Source: DASUZB01 sp036377075 (lineage in GTDB: Bacteria; Actinomycetota; CALGFH01). Taken from it: a stretch of DNA of 31,938 nucleotides. The notes under the pieces were generated by a model. The model saw nothing but the letters and a program-made list of their open reading frames with translations, was not told where the DNA came from and did no database searches. This document shows, in pieces, positions 1 to 6,816 of the stretch. Location: assembly GCA_036377075.1 (NCBI GenBank), contig DASUZB010000187.1, positions 1 through 31,938 on the forward strand, in the 5' to 3' direction. Position 1 is the first letter of the stretch, and each line of letters opens with the position of its first letter. A program made the translations under genes and the position numbers.

Positions 1-189
1 CACCATCGAGATGCGCCCGATGTGGAACTCGGTGCCGGGCCCGTAGCGGGCGGGGGAGGCCTCCCTGGGGAGGTAGTCGGTGATCTCGGGTCCGGGCAGC
101 CCCGGGTAGGTGACCATCCCGTGGTGGATCCGGTGGCTCAGCTCGACGAGGCGGCGCCGCGCGGCGCCGCTTGCACCAGTGGGTCTCAC
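1..189 (-). CDS. Cyclase-family (kynurenine formamidase-like) hydrolase, N-terminal part, cut by window edge
   Basis: Only the first 63 codons are inside the window. The segment reads VELSHRIHHGMVTYPG, the N-terminal signature of the putative cyclase family PF04199 (metal-dependent amide or lactone hydrolases that include kynurenine formamidase). The family's metal-binding His residues lie further on and are not visible. The start is GTG at 189, with an AAGGAG site 7 bases upstream. This GTG overlaps the stop of the DUF4331 gene (GTGA), so the gene is the fifth of the ArsR operon and is probably translationally coupled. The first 13 residues are a Gly/Ala/Arg-rich leader encoded by a tandem 10-base GC palindrome (151-170). 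Substrate cannot be inferred. Confidence 0.8.
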   Translation of the reverse strand, partial: MRPTGASGAARRRLVELSHRIHHGMVTYPGLPGPEITDYLPREASPARYGPGTEFHIGRISMV

Positions 190-1241
190 CGGTCTGCTCC
201 TTGCGGAGACCGAAAGTAGTCGAGGAGGGGTGGCAGGTCAGCCGGCTGGGGCGCGGACAGGTAGGGGAATGCCGGGGTGGCGTGGCGCGGCGTGGAGGCG
301 TTGGCGAGGGTCGAGCCGGCGAGGACGGCGACGGCGACGTCGAAGGTGTTGTCGCCAAGCGCCCGCCCGTTGCCGCCGCCGGGGTGGAAGGCGGCGGGCT
401 GGCCGGGCCGGTAGGTGAGCACGTCAGGAAGGAACGCCGCCGCCACCCGCTCGGCGTGGGCGTCGGGATCGGGCAGCCCGGCCAGGCGGGCGGCGGTCGC
501 GGCGACGTGGCGGACCCGCTGGCCGTGGGCGTCCCGGTCGGTGGCCGGCGTCCCGGCGTTGAGGGCATCCAAGTCCGCTTCCGTCTCCGGCGGGTTGTAG
601 AACAGCGGGCGCAGCATCGCCTGGCCAATGCGGCTGACCTGCCGCTGCGGGCCGTCGCCGTGGAGGCTGATCCGCGCCCACAGGGCGATCCGGGTGCCGC
701 CGAGGGCGCCGTCGGGGAGCTGCAGCGCGATGGCGGTCACGTCACGGCCGGCGAACGCGTTGCTGGGCGCGTCGGTGAACACCTCGGGGGCGTAGCGCCC
801 TTCGGCCAGGCCCTGGAGGAACCTGCCGATGGCGATGCCGTCGCCGTTGAAGGGATCGGCGGCCAGCCCGGCCCAGGCCAGCCCGTCGCTCCCGAGCGAG
901 AACACGTCACCGGTAGCGCCCTCGCCCAATGGTGTCCCCCCGGTGCCGTGGCGGGAATCGGGGCCGTCGGCACGCAGGATCCGCGCCTGTTGCCGCCCGC
1001 GGGCGTCGGGCTCGGTGAAGGTGACGCGAAGGGCGATGTCCTCGCTCGTCCCACCGTCGCTGGCCACGACGAACTCGTAGAGGGCGTCGGGCCGGAAGGT
1101 CGTCGGGGAGGAGCGTCCGGCGTCGGGGTTGACGGTCAGGATGAGCGCGGAGGTGCCGGCCGCTGCGGGGAATGCGTACAGGTCACACGGGTTGATGCGT
1201 CCGTCGGCGCGGTCGGCGGCACTGTCGAAATGGTGCGACAC
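186..1241 (-). CDS. DUF4331 family protein
   Basis: 351 residues. The N-terminus VSHHFDSAAD followed by INPCDLYAF matches the start of DUF4331 proteins, which usually open with a His-containing stretch and then 'DVYAF'. The biochemical role of the family is unknown. No signal peptide is evident. The GTG start at 1241 is chosen because an AAGGAG site lies 8 bases upstream; an in-frame ATG at 1289 has no such site and would add 16 unrelated residues. The gene follows the MFS transporter by 57 bases and overlaps the cyclase by 4 bases, so it belongs to the same transcription unit. Family assignment is firm, function unknown. Confidence 0.85.
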   Translation of the reverse strand: MSHHFDSAADRADGRINPCDLYAFPAAAGTSALILTVNPDAGRSSPTTFRPDALYEFVVASDGGTSEDIALRVTFTEPDARGRQQARILRADGPDSRHGTGGTPLGEGATGDVFSLGSDGLAWAGLAADPFNGDGIAIGRFLQGLAEGRYAPEVFTDAPSNAFAGRDVTAIALQLPDGALGGTRIALWARISLHGDGPQRQVSRIGQAMLRPLFYNPPETEADLDALNAGTPATDRDAHGQRVRHVAATAARLAGLPDPDAHAERVAAAFLPDVLTYRPGQPAAFHPGGGNGRALGDNTFDVAVAVLAGSTLANASTPRHATPAFPYLSAPQPADLPPLLDYFRSPQGADR

Positions 1242-1298
1242 GGATCGATCTCCTTTCGTCTGCTCTCGAACGAGCTGCGGGAGGCGCATCGCCTCCGT

Positions 1299-2873
1299 TC
1301 ACGCTCCCCTCGCCGTGCCCCTTTCCGGGTCGGGTCGCGCCTGGGGCTCGGCGCCCGGGCGGAGGTGCCTGAGCAGGACCGCGGCGAGGATGGCGACCGC
1401 GAGCGTGAAGCCGGCGCTGACGGCGAAGGCGAGGTGCAGGCCCAGGATGAACGCCTGGCGGGCCGCCCCGAGCAGCGCGGTTCCGAGCTGGTCGGGGAGC
1501 TGCCCGGCCACGGCCACCGCGCCGCCGAGCGTGTCCCGGGCGGCCCGTGCGAGGTGCGGTGGGACCGCGGCCGGGACGGCGTCGGCGACCCGCCCGCGGT
1601 ACGTGGCGGTGCCGACGACGCCCAGGATGGCGATGCCGAGCGCCCCGCCGACCTCGGCGCTGGTCTCCGCGACCGCCGACGCCGCCCCGGCCCGCTCCGG
1701 CGGCGCCGCCCCGACCGCCAGGTCGGTCGCCAAGGTGTCCACCGGTGCCAGCGCCAGGGAGAAGACGACCGACCCGGTCACCAGCAGCGCCAGGCCGTCG
1801 GCGCGGCCGGGGCCGAGCTGGGTGAGCAGCCCGAAGCCGAGCGCCGCCAACGCCAGCCCCGAGGCCATCACGAAGGCCGGGCGTACCCGGCGAGCCAGCA
1901 GCGGGGTCAGCATCGACCCGGCGATGAACCCGACGGAGGACGGCAGCATCCACAGTCCCGCCGCGAGCGGCGACAGCCCCAGCACCAGCTGCAGGTACTG
2001 GGCGACGAACAGCAGCGCGCCGAACCCGACGAAGAAGCTGACGACGTTGGTGCCCAGGGCCGCGCTGAACGTCGGGATGCCGAACAGCCGCAGGTCCAGC
2101 AGCGGGTCGGCCAGCGCCCGCTGCCGGCGCACGAACGCCACCCCGAGGGCAACGCCGGCGAGCACGGCCAGGACCGGCAGCCAGCCCAGGCCGTCCTGGG
2201 CGAGCTCCTTGAGGCCGTAGATCGCCGCCAGCACCGCGGCCAGGGACAACCCGGCGCTGGCCACGTCCAGCCGGCCCGCCTGCGGATCCCGGAACTCCGG
2301 CAGCAACAGCGGCCCCAGCACCAGCAGCAGCGCCATCAGTGGCACCGCCAGCAGGAACACCGACCCCCACCAGAACCACTCCAGCAGCACCCCGCCGAGC
2401 AGGGGCCCGATCGCGCCACCGGCCGAGAAGCTGGAGATCCACACCCCGACGGCGACGGTGCGTTGCCTGGGGTCGAGGAACATGTTGCGGATCAGCGACA
2501 GGGTCGAGGGCGCGATGGTCGCCCCGGCCACCCCCAGCAGCGCCCGGGCCGCGATCAGCATCCCCGGGCTGGTGGCGTAGGCGGCGAGCACCGAGGCGGC
2601 CCCGAACGCGGCCGCACCGGCCAGCAGCAGCCGGCGGCGGCCGATGCGGTCGCCAAGCGTGCCCATGGTGACCAGGGAACCGGCGAGTACGAAGCCGTAG
2701 ATGTCCACGATCCACAGCAGCTGGACGCTGCTGGGGCGTAGGTCCCTGCTCAGGGCGGGCACCGCCAGGTTGAGCACGGTCAGGTCCATGGCGTAGAGCA
2801 GGCAGGGCAGGGCGAGCACGCCCAACCCGACCCACTCCCGGCGCCCTGCCCTGGGGATCGTGGCCGCGATCAC
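1299..2873 (-). CDS. MFS drug/multidrug exporter, DHA2 (14-TM, QacA/SmvA-like) family
   Basis: 524 residues, the size of 14-helix DHA2 exporters. Helix 1 holds the acidic residue and motif MDLTVLNLAVPAL (about 29-41); motif A, GTLGDRIGRRR, lies at about 71-81 in the loop between helices 2 and 3; many further hydrophobic helices follow, with a short Arg-rich cytoplasmic tail. These proteins exchange protons for lipophilic cationic drugs or other toxic compounds at the inner membrane. The start is GTG at 2873, overlapping the stop of the SRPBCC gene (GTGA), with GAGG 5 bases upstream. Sitting under an ArsR-type repressor, it is probably the main output of the operon. The substrate cannot be read from sequence. 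Confidence 0.92.
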   Translation of the reverse strand: MIAATIPRAGRREWVGLGVLALPCLLYAMDLTVLNLAVPALSRDLRPSSVQLLWIVDIYGFVLAGSLVTMGTLGDRIGRRRLLLAGAAAFGAASVLAAYATSPGMLIAARALLGVAGATIAPSTLSLIRNMFLDPRQRTVAVGVWISSFSAGGAIGPLLGGVLLEWFWWGSVFLLAVPLMALLLVLGPLLLPEFRDPQAGRLDVASAGLSLAAVLAAIYGLKELAQDGLGWLPVLAVLAGVALGVAFVRRQRALADPLLDLRLFGIPTFSAALGTNVVSFFVGFGALLFVAQYLQLVLGLSPLAAGLWMLPSSVGFIAGSMLTPLLARRVRPAFVMASGLALAALGFGLLTQLGPGRADGLALLVTGSVVFSLALAPVDTLATDLAVGAAPPERAGAASAVAETSAEVGGALGIAILGVVGTATYRGRVADAVPAAVPPHLARAARDTLGGAVAVAGQLPDQLGTALLGAARQAFILGLHLAFAVSAGFTLAVAILAAVLLRHLRPGAEPQARPDPERGTARGA

Positions 2874-3310
2874 GAGGTCCTCGCGGCGACGACCCGCCCG
2901 AGCCCGTCGAGGATGCCGCGCCAGCCGTCCAGGAACTCGTCGCGCAACTCGGCGGTCGGAAAGCCGCTTTGCACGAGCGTCAACCGTGTCTGGCCGTTGT
3001 CCTCGTCGAAGGCGACCTGCGTGCGGGTGTCGAGGCTGGATCCGTCCGGCATCGTCATCGTCGAGGTGTAGACCAGGCGCCCCGGCCGTTCGACCACCTC
3101 GAACACGCAGACCTCGACCGCCGGCGTCGCTCCCGGAGGGCCGAACTCGATCGTCCACCTGCCCCCAACCCGTAGGTCGCACTCGGATCGGACGATCCAG
3201 TCCGGCGCGGCCGCGTACAGCTCCTCTTGGGCCTCTGGGTCGGTGAACGCGTCGAAGACCACCTCCGGCGCGGCGTCGAACAGGCGCTCCAGCCTCAGGT
3301 CGTGCCTCAC
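2870..3310 (-). CDS. SRPBCC/AHSA1-domain protein
   Basis: 146 residues, one complete AHSA1-type START-like domain. Typical features are LFDAAPEVVFDAFTDPE at the start, RVGGRWTIEF in the middle and a C-terminal helix around DEFLDGWRGILDGL. These small proteins form a hydrophobic cavity that binds lipophilic ligands and are very often encoded next to ArsR-type regulators, as here. The start is GTG at 3310 with GGGAG about 9 bases upstream. It overlaps the ArsR stop by 4 bases, and its own stop overlaps the MFS start in the same way. Ligand unknown. Confidence 0.9.
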   Translation of the reverse strand: MRHDLRLERLFDAAPEVVFDAFTDPEAQEELYAAAPDWIVRSECDLRVGGRWTIEFGPPGATPAVEVCVFEVVERPGRLVYTSTMTMPDGSSLDTRTQVAFDEDNGQTRLTLVQSGFPTAELRDEFLDGWRGILDGLGRVVAARTS

Positions 3311-3642
3311 GGCCGTTCTCCCTTCCGCCGCTCGATGTAGGTCCCGAGCCGGTCGAGCCGGCCCTCCCAGTGGCGCCGGTACGTCGCGATCCATTGCGCT
3401 GCGTCGTCGAGCTGGTCGGATCCGAGCCGGCACTGCCGGGTCCGGCCATGCTTCTCGGTGGTCACCAGGTGTGCCTGCTCGAGGATCTGGACGTGCTTGA
3501 GCAGGCCAGGCAGCGAGATGTCGAAGGGCTGCGCCAGCTCGCTGATGGTCGCGGGCCCGCGCCCCAGCCGCTCCAGGATCTCGCGGCGTGTGGGGTCTGC
3601 GAGCGCCGCGAACGAGCGATCAAGCGCCGAATGCTTAACCAT
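3307..3642 (-). CDS. ArsR-type winged-helix transcriptional regulator
   Basis: 111 residues. The winged helix covers about residues 5-80: LADPTRREILERLGRGPATISELA, then the recognition helix around SLPGLLKHVQILEQAHLV, then the wing EKHGRTRQCRL. The C-terminus has RRHWEGRLDRLGTYIERR, typical of the ArsR subgroup paired with AHSA1 proteins. There is no metal-binding CxC motif, so it likely senses an organic ligand or works with the SRPBCC partner. No SD precedes the ATG at 3642; a -10 box ends 7 bases before it, so the mRNA is probably leaderless. First gene of the operon and probably autoregulated. Confidence 0.92.
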   Translation of the reverse strand: MVKHSALDRSFAALADPTRREILERLGRGPATISELAQPFDISLPGLLKHVQILEQAHLVTTEKHGRTRQCRLGSDQLDDAAQWIATYRRHWEGRLDRLGTYIERRKGERP

Positions 3643-3679
3643 TCGGTTTACTATATGCGCAGGACACCGCCAAGGTCAA
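3636..3679 (-). promoter_or_regulatory. Leaderless promoter and possible operator of the ArsR operon
   Basis: Read on the minus strand, TTGACC (3679-3674) and TATAGT (3655-3650) are separated by 18 bases, a near-consensus housekeeping promoter. The -10 box is followed by 7 bases and then the ArsR ATG (3642), which places the transcription start at or next to the start codon. The imperfect palindrome AACC-ATTC-GGTT (3637-3648) spans the start codon and is a candidate ArsR operator. Confidence 0.7.
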
Positions 3680-3868
3680 CCAGCCATCGGCGTTGGAGCT
3701 GCCCAAAGGGGCTGGGCTGACGCCGGTGATGGTCTGGGCGACCGGCGGATGTCGCCGCCGGCGGAAAGCGTGCGGCCGTAGCTCGTGCATTGTGGGATGC
3801 TTCCGATTGCGGCCTGGCAACGTGCGTCGAGGTGGCGTGGCTGGGTCATGTTTGGAGTGTGGTGCCCC

Positions 3869-4198
3869 ATGGAGGGCCGCGAGGAGCGGATCGCCCGTAA
3901 CGAGGCAACGGCCCGGGAGATCAACGAGCAGATCGAGCGGGGCCACGCCGGTGCGTCGGCCGACGAGCAGGTCCGGTTCTTGTGCGAGTGCGGGCGGCTG
4001 GAGTGCGACCGGGTGCTCGCGATCACGATCGCGGAGTACGAGGCGGTGCGGGCCGACCCTCGCCGGTTCGCCGTTGCCGGCGGCCACGTGGTGCCCGAGG
4101 TCGAGTACGTCGTGGCCCGGACCGACCGCTACGCGGTGGTGGCCAAGCGGGAGGGCACCCCCACGGCGGTCGCCGTCGAGGAGGACCCGCGCGCCTAG
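3869..4198 (+). CDS. Small actinobacterial protein of unknown function with a Cys pair
   Basis: 109 residues. The N-terminal third is a charged helix (EERIARNEATAREINEQIE); then comes FLCECGRLECDRVLAITIAEYEAVRADPRRF, and a beta-rich tail. The CECxxxxC cluster could bind a metal or be redox active. I have seen this architecture as a common uncharacterised actinobacterial small protein, and no function is established that I know of. ATG 3869 is used because GGAG lies 11 bases upstream; ATG 3848 is possible. Its TAG stop shares CTAG with the stop of the convergent anti-sigma gene. Confidence 0.7.
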   Translation: MEGREERIARNEATAREINEQIERGHAGASADEQVRFLCECGRLECDRVLAITIAEYEAVRADPRRFAVAGGHVVPEVEYVVARTDRYAVVAKREGTPTAVAVEEDPRA

Positions 4199-4650
4199 GT
4201 GGCCGGCCGGCGTGGGCTTGGGTGCAGCTCGAACCAGTAGCCGTCGACGCTGGTGCCCCAGCGGCTGGCCAGCCGTTCGACCAGGTACAGCCCCCAGCCC
4301 GACTCCGCCCCCGCGGGTGGGCGGACGGTCCCGGAGACTCCAGCGGTCCGCCCGGGCCGGTCGCGGACGTGGACCCGCAGGCGGGTTCCCGACCAGTCGG
4401 CGGTGAGGTGGATCGGGTCGTCGGGGCCGAGCCCGGCGTGGCGGACGCTGTTGGTCACCAGCTCGGAGACGAGCAGCTGGGCCTCGTCGGCCAGCGGGTG
4501 CGGCAACGACAGCCACCGCAGCATGCGGCGGGCCTGCTCGGCGGCCGTGCGGGTTGGGCGCAGGCGCACGCTCAGCCGCCGGGCGTGGCCGGCGTCGGGC
4601 ACGGCCACCTGGGCCGCACCTGGGCTGAGCTTCTGGTCGCGTCCTTCCAC
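4195..4650 (-). CDS. Anti-sigma regulatory factor, serine/threonine kinase-like HATPase (RsbW/SpoIIAB type)
   Basis: 151 residues with a single HATPase_c_2 domain. The N-box ELVTNSVRHA is at about 63-72 with the Mg-ATP Asn at 67; the G1 box DRPG is at 97-100; the G2 box GWGLYLVERLASRWG is at about 118-132. Proteins of this type bind ATP and regulate a sigma factor or phosphorylate an anti-anti-sigma factor. Actinobacteria carry many stand-alone copies whose partners are not adjacent, and no sigma or STAS gene lies beside this one. The GTG start at 4650 has AGGAAGG about 6 bases upstream. It is divergent from a second, degenerate HATPase at 4862. Confidence 0.85.
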   Translation of the reverse strand: MEGRDQKLSPGAAQVAVPDAGHARRLSVRLRPTRTAAEQARRMLRWLSLPHPLADEAQLLVSELVTNSVRHAGLGPDDPIHLTADWSGTRLRVHVRDRPGRTAGVSGTVRPPAGAESGWGLYLVERLASRWGTSVDGYWFELHPSPRRPAT

Positions 4651-4693
4651 GACGCGCCTTCCTCGTAGTGGCCGCTCAGTACAGCGGCTTCCC

Positions 4694-4801
4694 GGCCAAG
4701 CCGAGGCCGAAACGGCAGGGTCGCCCTTGTCGGGTCAGGTAGCCGACCCGGGAGGGCACCGGTTGCCGGAGCTGGCCGCCGCGTTTCGGCTCGGCGTGGC
4801 C
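4694..4801. repeat. Long imperfect inverted repeat with a nested hairpin between two anti-sigma genes
   Basis: The arms at 4694-4716 and 4778-4801 are near reverse complements over 23-24 bases; both contain GCCGAG, CCGAAACG and outer GGCC. The 61-base spacer contains a second hairpin, CGGGTC / GACCCG, with an 8-base loop (about 4730-4749). It lies in the 211-base gap between the divergent HATPase genes. It could be a structured leader of the downstream gene, a small mobile-element relic or a protein-binding cruciform. Confidence 0.6.
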
Positions 4802-4834
4802 GGATAGCACATGAACCTCAGGTTCCGTGCAGGT

Positions 4835-4857
4835 GGCCTCCAACCTCCCCAAGGAGG
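4835..4857 (+). promoter_or_regulatory. SD site with upstream anti-SD CCTCC motifs
   Basis: The strong SD AAGGAGG (4851-4857) of the second HATPase is preceded within about 20 bases by two CCTCC stretches able to base-pair with GGAGG. This could mask the ribosome site and make translation conditional on the upstream inverted-repeat structure. It is an inference from complementarity only. Confidence 0.35.
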
Positions 4858-4861
4858 ACCA

Positions 4862-5299
4862 ATGCCACCAGATCACGCTGTCGCTGAGGCCATGGAGCGG
4901 CGGCGTTTCCTGCGCCAGCCCGAACAGGTCGCCGCGGCCCGCCGGTTCGTCGCCGAGCCCCTGGGCCGCGGCTCCGAGCTTGGCGAGACGGCCCGCCTGC
5001 TGGTCAGCGAGACGGTCACCAGCACGCTCGACCAGACCCCGTCCGGCCTGGGCGACGGCAGCTTCCAGGTCGCCCATGCCGTGGTCGACGGTCGGCTCCG
5101 CGTCGAGGTCTCCGACGACGGCGGGCCCGCCCGGCTGCGGCGGCGCGTCCACGGCGCCCACGCCCAGGGCGGCCGTGGACTGCGGCTGGTGCAGACCCTC
5201 GCCAGCCGCTGGGGCGTCCGGGAGGACACCCGAGGGCGGACCATCTGGTTCGAGCTGGACCTGCGCACAGCCGGCCGACTACGACCCCGAGCGCACTAG
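4862..5299 (+). CDS. Anti-sigma-type HATPase with degenerate ATP-binding N-box
   Basis: 145 residues. The fold matches the HATPase_c_2 gene on the other strand: a DD-GG loop at about 85-88 and GGRGLRLVQTLASRWGV (about 103-119), nearly the same G2 region as its neighbour. The N-box, normally ELVTN, reads ETVTS (50-54), so the Asn that coordinates Mg-ATP is Ser. ATP binding may be weak or lost, suggesting a non-catalytic partner-binding role. ATG 4862 is preceded by AAGGAGG 4 bases upstream; CCTCC motifs just before it could pair with this SD. An upstream in-frame ATG at 4811 has no SD. Its stop overlaps the TetR stop (CTAG). Confidence 0.8.
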   Translation: MPPDHAVAEAMERRRFLRQPEQVAAARRFVAEPLGRGSELGETARLLVSETVTSTLDQTPSGLGDGSFQVAHAVVDGRLRVEVSDDGGPARLRRRVHGAHAQGGRGLRLVQTLASRWGVREDTRGRTIWFELDLRTAGRLRPRAH

Positions 5300-6096
5300 C
5301 GGCCCTGGTCGCCGGCGCGCCGACGGTTCGCCGATGGGGCGAGCGCCGCGTGCTCCAACCCGTCGACCAGCATGTCCAGGCCGGCGGCGAAGCGCTCGTC
5401 GCGGTTGTCGAGCCAGACGTGCTCGCCGAGGGCGACCAGGGCGGGGAAGCGGTCGGGGGGCAGCGAGCGGAAGAACGCGTGCAGCTGGGCCCTGGTGGCG
5501 GGGTCGCGGACGCGCTGCTCGTTGGCGGAGGTGGGGGTGCTGGTGGCGAAGCCGATGGTGTAGTCGACGAGGAAGAAGAAGGCGAGGCCGGCTTGGCGGT
5601 CGCCGAACCCGGCCGCCTGCAAGGGCGCCAGGAACGCTTCGGCCAGGGCCAGGGAGTGGGGCCCGAGCGGGTCGCGGGTCTTGAGGATCCCGGCGACCCC
5701 AGGATGGTCCTCCAGGACCCGCCGCAACCGGTGGGCGAGGACCTCGAGCCGCTCGCTCCAGGCCAGGGTGGAGTCGAGGTCGTAGTCGACCTCGGCGAGC
5801 ACGCCGTCGAGGACCAGGTCGTGCAGTTGCTGCTTGTTGCGCACGTGGTGGTAGAGCGCGCCGGGGACCACCCCAAGGCGGGCGGCCAAGCTGCGCATGG
5901 TCAGCGCTTCGGCGCCGTCCGTGGCGATGACCGCCAGCGCTTCCGCGACCACCCGCTCGCGGGTGAGCTGGGGGCGGCGATCCTGGTCGACGGCGGGCGC
6001 CTCGAACCACAGCGGAGAGGCCGCCCGGTCGATTGCGGGCTCGCTGGGCGCTGCCGCTGCCCGCGTGGTGGTTGCGGGCTGCTCCCGCTGCTCCAT
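5296..6096 (-). CDS. TetR family regulator with TetR_C_1-type ligand domain
   Basis: 266 residues. The N-terminal helix-turn-helix is at about 45-92 (LTRERVVAEALAVIA, then SLAARLGVVPGALYHHVRNK). The C-terminal ligand domain has the long-helix pattern of the TetR(A-D)/TetR_C_1 group (RRVLEDHPGVAGIL, GFGDRQAGLAFFFLVDY). The ATG at 6096 is chosen for the AAAGGA site 6 bases upstream; reading further upstream gives non-homologous sequence. A tandem array of TGAAC-type sites begins 12 bases upstream of the start, implying autoregulation. The first 40 residues are a disordered Ala/Pro-rich extension. Ligand unknown; the operator motif recurs before the beta-lactamase-like gene at 22001. Confidence 0.9.
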   Translation of the reverse strand: MEQREQPATTTRAAAAPSEPAIDRAASPLWFEAPAVDQDRRPQLTRERVVAEALAVIATDGAEALTMRSLAARLGVVPGALYHHVRNKQQLHDLVLDGVLAEVDYDLDSTLAWSERLEVLAHRLRRVLEDHPGVAGILKTRDPLGPHSLALAEAFLAPLQAAGFGDRQAGLAFFFLVDYTIGFATSTPTSANEQRVRDPATRAQLHAFFRSLPPDRFPALVALGEHVWLDNRDERFAAGLDMLVDGLEHAALAPSANRRRAGDQGR

Positions 6097-6107
6097 GTGC
6101 CGTCCTT

Positions 6108-6161
6108 TGAACGGTGACCTTGACGATTGAACGTCGTTCAGACTACGTTGAACAGTGTTTA
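6108..6161. promoter_or_regulatory. Tandem TetR operator array
   Basis: A perfect palindrome TGAACG-T-CGTTCA is at 6128-6140. A near-perfect TGAACA-G-TGTTTA is at 6149-6161, 21 bases further on (two helical turns). A third half-site, TGAACG, at 6108-6113 overlaps the region just upstream of the TetR SD. The regular 20-21 base spacing suggests cooperative dimers on one DNA face, repressing tetR itself and possibly rightward transcription. Confidence 0.7.
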
Positions 6162-6195
6162 CTCGGCAAGCGGCGACCACAGGAAGACGTGAGCG

Positions 6196-6513
6196 ATGAC
6201 ACGGCAGCAACCACGGTCGCGTGGGCTGGAAGGCCTCGCCGGCAGGCGTGTGGTCGCTAGCGCCACCGTGGTTCCGCCGGCGGCGGCGGTCCCTCCGGCG
6301 GCCTCCGTGCCCGCGGCGACCTCCGTGCCCCCCGCGACCGCCGTCGCCCCTTTGAGCTGGGCTCGGCCGGCCAAGGGCCAACCTGATGACACCAACTGGT
6401 CCCCACGGGCGGTCACCGCGCCAGCCACGGCACCCGTTCTCGGCACGCCCACCGCCGTGGCCCCCGTGCCGGACCCAGGGGACAACGGGGGGGCTGCCCC
6501 TGGCCGCGCGTAG
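6196..6513 (+). CDS. Possible small Pro/Ala/Val-rich protein (doubtful)
   Basis: A 105-codon reading frame that starts at ATG 6196 with AGGAAG 9 bases upstream, divergent from the TetR gene and downstream of its operator array. Its centre is low-complexity, with a roughly six-residue repeat of the type (S/A)VPPA(A/T) at about residues 24-52. No family is recognised and there is no signal peptide. It could equally be non-coding GC-rich sequence. If it is not a gene, the stretch 6162-6552 holds only this repeat. Confidence 0.3.
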   Translation: MTRQQPRSRGLEGLAGRRVVASATVVPPAAAVPPAASVPAATSVPPATAVAPLSWARPAKGQPDDTNWSPRAVTAPATAPVLGTPTAVAPVPDPGDNGGAAPGRA

Positions 6514-6552
6514 CGGCCACGAACCCGAACCAGACGACACGAAGGGGCTCCC

Positions 6553-6816
6553 ATGCCACGCTGCCCGCTGTGCGCGTCGGCCCGCATCACGATCCTGTTC
6601 AGCCTGCACCCGCACGCCTTCTGCTCCAGCTGCGACGCGCGCTGGATCCAGGACGGCAGCGAGCAGCGGGCGATCCGGAAGGGTCCAAAGGACCCGCTGC
6701 GCGTATGGTCCTGGCCCCACGGCCGAGGACCGGCCCGCGTGCCGGCCACGACGCCACCGAAGACCGCCTTCTACCAGACCGCGCCACGCCGCTTCCCAGG
6801 GAGCTCGCAATGGTGA
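6553..6816 (+). CDS. Small zinc-ribbon-like protein
   Basis: 87 residues. Two CxxC pairs, CPLC (4-7) and CSSC near residue 24, followed by DARW, form a likely structural zinc ribbon in the first 35 residues; the rest is basic and disordered. The ATG at 6553 has AAGGGG 5 bases upstream. It overlaps the next gene by 7 bases (ATGGTGA), indicating coupled translation. It could be a nucleic acid binding or regulatory adaptor; no specific family is recognised. Confidence 0.65.
   Translation: MPRCPLCASARITILFSLHPHAFCSSCDARWIQDGSEQRAIRKGPKDPLRVWSWPHGRGPARVPATTPPKTAFYQTAPRRFPGSSQW

Noticed and set aside
151..170. Tandem GCGGCGCCGC palindromes as a terminator or operator
   Set aside because: They fall inside the coding start of the cyclase gene and are explained by an Ala/Arg-rich codon run.
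171..2741. An 856-codon plus-strand open frame opposite the DUF4331 and MFS genes
   Set aside because: It is antisense to two well-supported genes, is low-complexity in Arg/Gly/Gln, and is typical of spurious frames in GC-rich DNA.
5296..6810. TetR gene extended upstream to a 504-residue protein
   Set aside because: The extra N-terminus is low-complexity and crosses the operator array; a good SD precedes ATG 6096.
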